A stretch of 57,639 nucleotides of DNA from an uncultured Mycoplasmatota bacterium (lineage in GTDB: Bacteria > Bacillota_I > Bacilli_A > RF39 > UBA660), in contig CAOJYR010000007.1 in the NCBI GenBank assembly GCA_948465965.1, positions 1 to 57,639 of the forward strand. The letters are read 5' to 3'. Position numbers and translations under genes: made by a program. This document shows positions 55,585-57,639 of the stretch, one piece after another. Position 1 is the first letter of the stretch; every line of letters starts with the position of its first letter. The notes beneath the pieces are model-generated. The model worked only from the letters and a program-made list of their open reading frames with translations. It was not told the origin of the DNA and did not search any database.

Positions 55585-55628
55585 GAAAAAAAAAAAAAAA
55601 AAGAAGCTATTATTCATTATTAGCTTCT
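55585..55628 (-). terminator. Intrinsic terminator overlapping the gyrA stop, with 17 T
   Basis: A perfect 8 bp stem AGAAGCTA/TAGCTTCT (55602-55609 and 55621-55628) with the gyrA stop (55610-55612) in the loop is followed on the minus strand by an unbroken run of about 17 T. Confidence 0.93.
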
Positions 55629-57639
55629 GCTTTGTTTTCAGATGTATCTTTTTCCACAGACTCTTCTGAATCGTTTGATTCCTTTTCATCTTCCTCATCT
55701 TTGGAAACAACAGCCACTGTAGAAACCTTTTGATCATCCTTTAAGTTAATTAATCTAACTCCTTGTGTTGCACGTTTTAATGTGGAAACTTGTTCCAAAG
55801 GCATTTTAATAATAATTCCGCTATCAGTAATAATCATAATATCATACAACTCATCAGGATTAACACATTTAAGTGCTACCATCATACCATTCTTATCAGT
55901 AATATTAAGCGCTTTAACACCCTTACTACCTCTATGAGTTAATCTATACTCTTCAATAGCAGTCTTCTTACCATATCCTTTCTCAGTTACAATTAAAATT
56001 AATTGTCCAGGCTTAATAACTTCTGCTCCTATAACTTTACCATCATCTAAATCTATTCCTTTAACACCAGAAGCACTTCTACCCATAACTCTTACCTCGT
56101 CTTCAACAAATCTTACCATTCGACCATTATTGGCACCAATAGCAACTTCATCATTACCAGTAGTAGCCCTAACACTAATTAACTCATCATCATCCTTTAA
56201 TCCAATAGCAATCTTACCACTCTTACGTATATTATCAAATTCTGATAAATCAGTACGCTTAATTAGACCATTCTTAGTAATAAATACCAAATATTTATTA
56301 ATTTCATCTTCAGCAGCTAATTGAATTATCGAACTAATGTTCTCGTCTTTTTCTAGTGGTAATAAGTTAATGATTGGTAATCCCTTAGATTGTCTACTAA
56401 ACTCTGGTACCTCATAACCCTTCATTCTATATACTCTACCCTTATTTGAGAAGAATAAAATATAATCATGAGTTTTCATTGAAATTAAATGTTCTACAAA
56501 GTCCTCTTCATTAGTAGCCATTCCCTTAACTCCTACGCCACCTCTATTTTGAGTCTTATAAGTATCAGATTTTAGTCTTTTAATATAACCCTTATTAGTT
56601 AAGGTAATAATAATATCTTCAACAGGGATTAATGATTCATCCTCTATATAATCAATTGCAGTCATATCAATAGAAGTTCTTCTTTCATCACCATATTTAT
56701 TCTTAATTTCTAATAGTTCCTCTTTAATTATATTAAGAACCTTTTCCTCAGAAGCAAGTATTGATTTCAATTCTTCAATTTTCTCCAATAAATCCTTTAA
56801 TTCTTCTTCAATCTTAGATCTTTCTAAACCAGTTAATCTTCTTAATTTTAATTCTAATATACTATTTGCTTGAATTTCACTAAGACTGTATCTACTCATT
56901 AATGCTTCTCTAGCAACCTGATCAGTTTCAGATTCTCTAATTATCTTAATAACCTCATCTATGTTATCTAGGGCTATTTTATAACCCTCTAAAATATGAA
57001 CCCTATTCTCAGATTTATTTAAATCAAATCGAGTTCTTCTAATAATAACTTCTTTTTGATGATCTATATACTTCGAAATAATATCCTTTAAACCTAATAT
57101 TTTAGGCACCTTATTATCTATCATCATTAAATTTATACCATAACTAATTTGAAAATTAGTATGCTTGTATAAATTATTTAAAACAACTTGTGGATTAGCA
57201 TCTCTTTTTAAAGTTATAGTAATCTTAACACCATTTTTTAAATCTGTATGATAATCAGATATACCATCAATTGTTTTATTATGAACAAGTTCTGCAACTT
57301 TATTCTTTAAATCCAAAGTATTGACACCATAAGGAACCTCTGTAATTACAATATTACTATGATTTCCTACTTCCTCTATCTGTGCTCTACTACGAATAGT
57401 AATACTACCTTTACCTGTTTCGTAAGCCCTCGCTATACCGCTATTTCCAAGTATTATACCACCAGTTGGAAAGTCTGGTCCCTTAATATAATTCATTAAG
57501 CCATATGTATCAATATCAGGATTATCAATATATGCAACACATCCATCAATAACTTCTCCTAAATTATGTGGTGGAATATTAGTAGCCATACCAACAGCAA
57601 TACCCATAGTACCATTAACTAAAATATTAGGAAATCTAC
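55610..57639 (-). CDS. gyrA: DNA gyrase subunit A (5' end outside window)
   Basis: GyrA cuts and rejoins DNA in the supercoiling enzyme. The window shows the last 675 residues; the frame runs on past the right edge (RFPNILVNGTMGIAVGMATN), so the true start and the active Tyr lie outside. The coiled-coil tower (about 200-310 of the visible part) and the C-terminal beta-pinwheel are complete, with a degenerate GyrA box QNRGGVG. The last 40 residues are an acidic tail. Position next to the parS sites matches the dnaA-gyrB-gyrA end of the origin region. Confidence 0.98.
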   Translation of the reverse strand, partial: RFPNILVNGTMGIAVGMATNIPPHNLGEVIDGCVAYIDNPDIDTYGLMNYIKGPDFPTGGIILGNSGIARAYETGKGSITIRSRAQIEEVGNHSNIVITEVPYGVNTLDLKNKVAELVHNKTIDGISDYHTDLKNGVKITITLKRDANPQVVLNNLYKHTNFQISYGINLMMIDNKVPKILGLKDIISKYIDHQKEVIIRRTRFDLNKSENRVHILEGYKIALDNIDEVIKIIRESETDQVAREALMSRYSLSEIQANSILELKLRRLTGLERSKIEEELKDLLEKIEELKSILASEEKVLNIIKEELLEIKNKYGDERRTSIDMTAIDYIEDESLIPVEDIIITLTNKGYIKRLKSDTYKTQNRGGVGVKGMATNEEDFVEHLISMKTHDYILFFSNKGRVYRMKGYEVPEFSRQSKGLPIINLLPLEKDENISSIIQLAAEDEINKYLVFITKNGLIKRTDLSEFDNIRKSGKIAIGLKDDDELISVRATTGNDEVAIGANNGRMVRFVEDEVRVMGRSASGVKGIDLDDGKVIGAEVIKPGQLILIVTEKGYGKKTAIEEYRLTHRGSKGVKALNITDKNGMMVALKCVNPDELYDIMIITDSGIIIKMPLEQVSTLKRATQGVRLINLKDDQKVSTVAVVSKDEEDEKESNDSEESVEKDTSENKAEANNE

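Larger units (their letters stand above)
54560..55585. other. 1.1 kb AT-rich gap between SRP RNA and gyrA
   Basis: No plausible gene was found on either strand between the SRP RNA promoter and the gyrA terminator. It contains parS sites 2 and 3, a perfect Noc site, a degenerate Noc-like ATTTCCCAAAAAAT (55319-55332) and one perfect DnaA box. The rest is very AT-rich with no other recognised element. The stretch 55080-55180 is somewhat less AT-rich and might carry a small RNA, but no signal supports it. Confidence 0.6.

Noticed and set aside
1-57639. CRISPR array
   Set aside because: No regularly spaced direct repeats were seen; the only repeated elements are parS with its flank and the Noc sites.

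Overview
This 57.6 kb window comes from a very AT-rich member of the Bacillota (Firmicutes), most likely an uncultured Bacilli- or Erysipelotrichia-like lineage. Three things point there. The gene order follows the origin-proximal part of the Bacillus subtilis chromosome almost step by step. Sporulation-linked genes are present (sigH, spoVG, yabP, yabQ, yabG, bofA, spoVT, veg). Many starts are preceded by AGGAGG-type ribosome binding sites. UGA is read as stop (for example cysS and trmN6), which excludes the Mycoplasma code. Every recognised cellular gene lies on the minus strand; the only plus-strand gene is an IS transposase. The right end of the window (gyrA) is therefore the origin-proximal side and transcription runs away from it.

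Layout from left to right, which is downstream to upstream for most genes: tuf (partial), fusA, rpsG, rpsL; an unlisted 55-residue membrane protein; rpoC, rpoB and a ybxB-type methyltransferase; a 730 bp gap that holds a candidate stand-alone structured RNA with its own promoter and terminator, followed by an ISLre2-family element; rplL, rplJ, rplA, rplK, nusG, secE; a tail-anchored protein of unknown function; sigH, rlmB, mrnC, cysS, clpC; a DcuC/YfcC-like permease; lysS, an RDD protein, dusB, ftsH, tilS, divIC; the sporulation block yabQ, yabP, spoVG, veg, yabG; ksgA; a SipW-type signal peptidase with two TasA-like secreted paralogues; tatD; a Met T-box leader that controls a NUDIX gene and metG; spoVT, mfd, pth, rsmI, trmN6, ricT, holB, bofA, recR, yaaK, dnaX, tadA, the SRP RNA; and gyrA (partial).

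The 1.1 kb gap between the SRP RNA and gyrA is a chromosome-organisation locus. It holds three perfect ParB sites (parS, TGTTTCACGTGAAACA) and one perfect Noc site (ATTTCCCGGGAAAT). Two more perfect Noc sites lie at 47.8 and 52.8 kb. The organism therefore very probably encodes both ParB and Noc.

Regulation can be read directly in several places: sigma-A promoters with 16-17 bp spacers, including one perfect consensus promoter before rplJ; the L10 leader; a likely L1-type leader; a Met T-box; and many compact terminators whose stem or loop contains the stop codon of the preceding gene. The least explained items are the structured RNA between the IS and ybxB, the SipW/TasA-like module inside a housekeeping cluster, the kinase-like tail-anchored protein beside sigH, and a 12 bp perfect hairpin around the bofA start.
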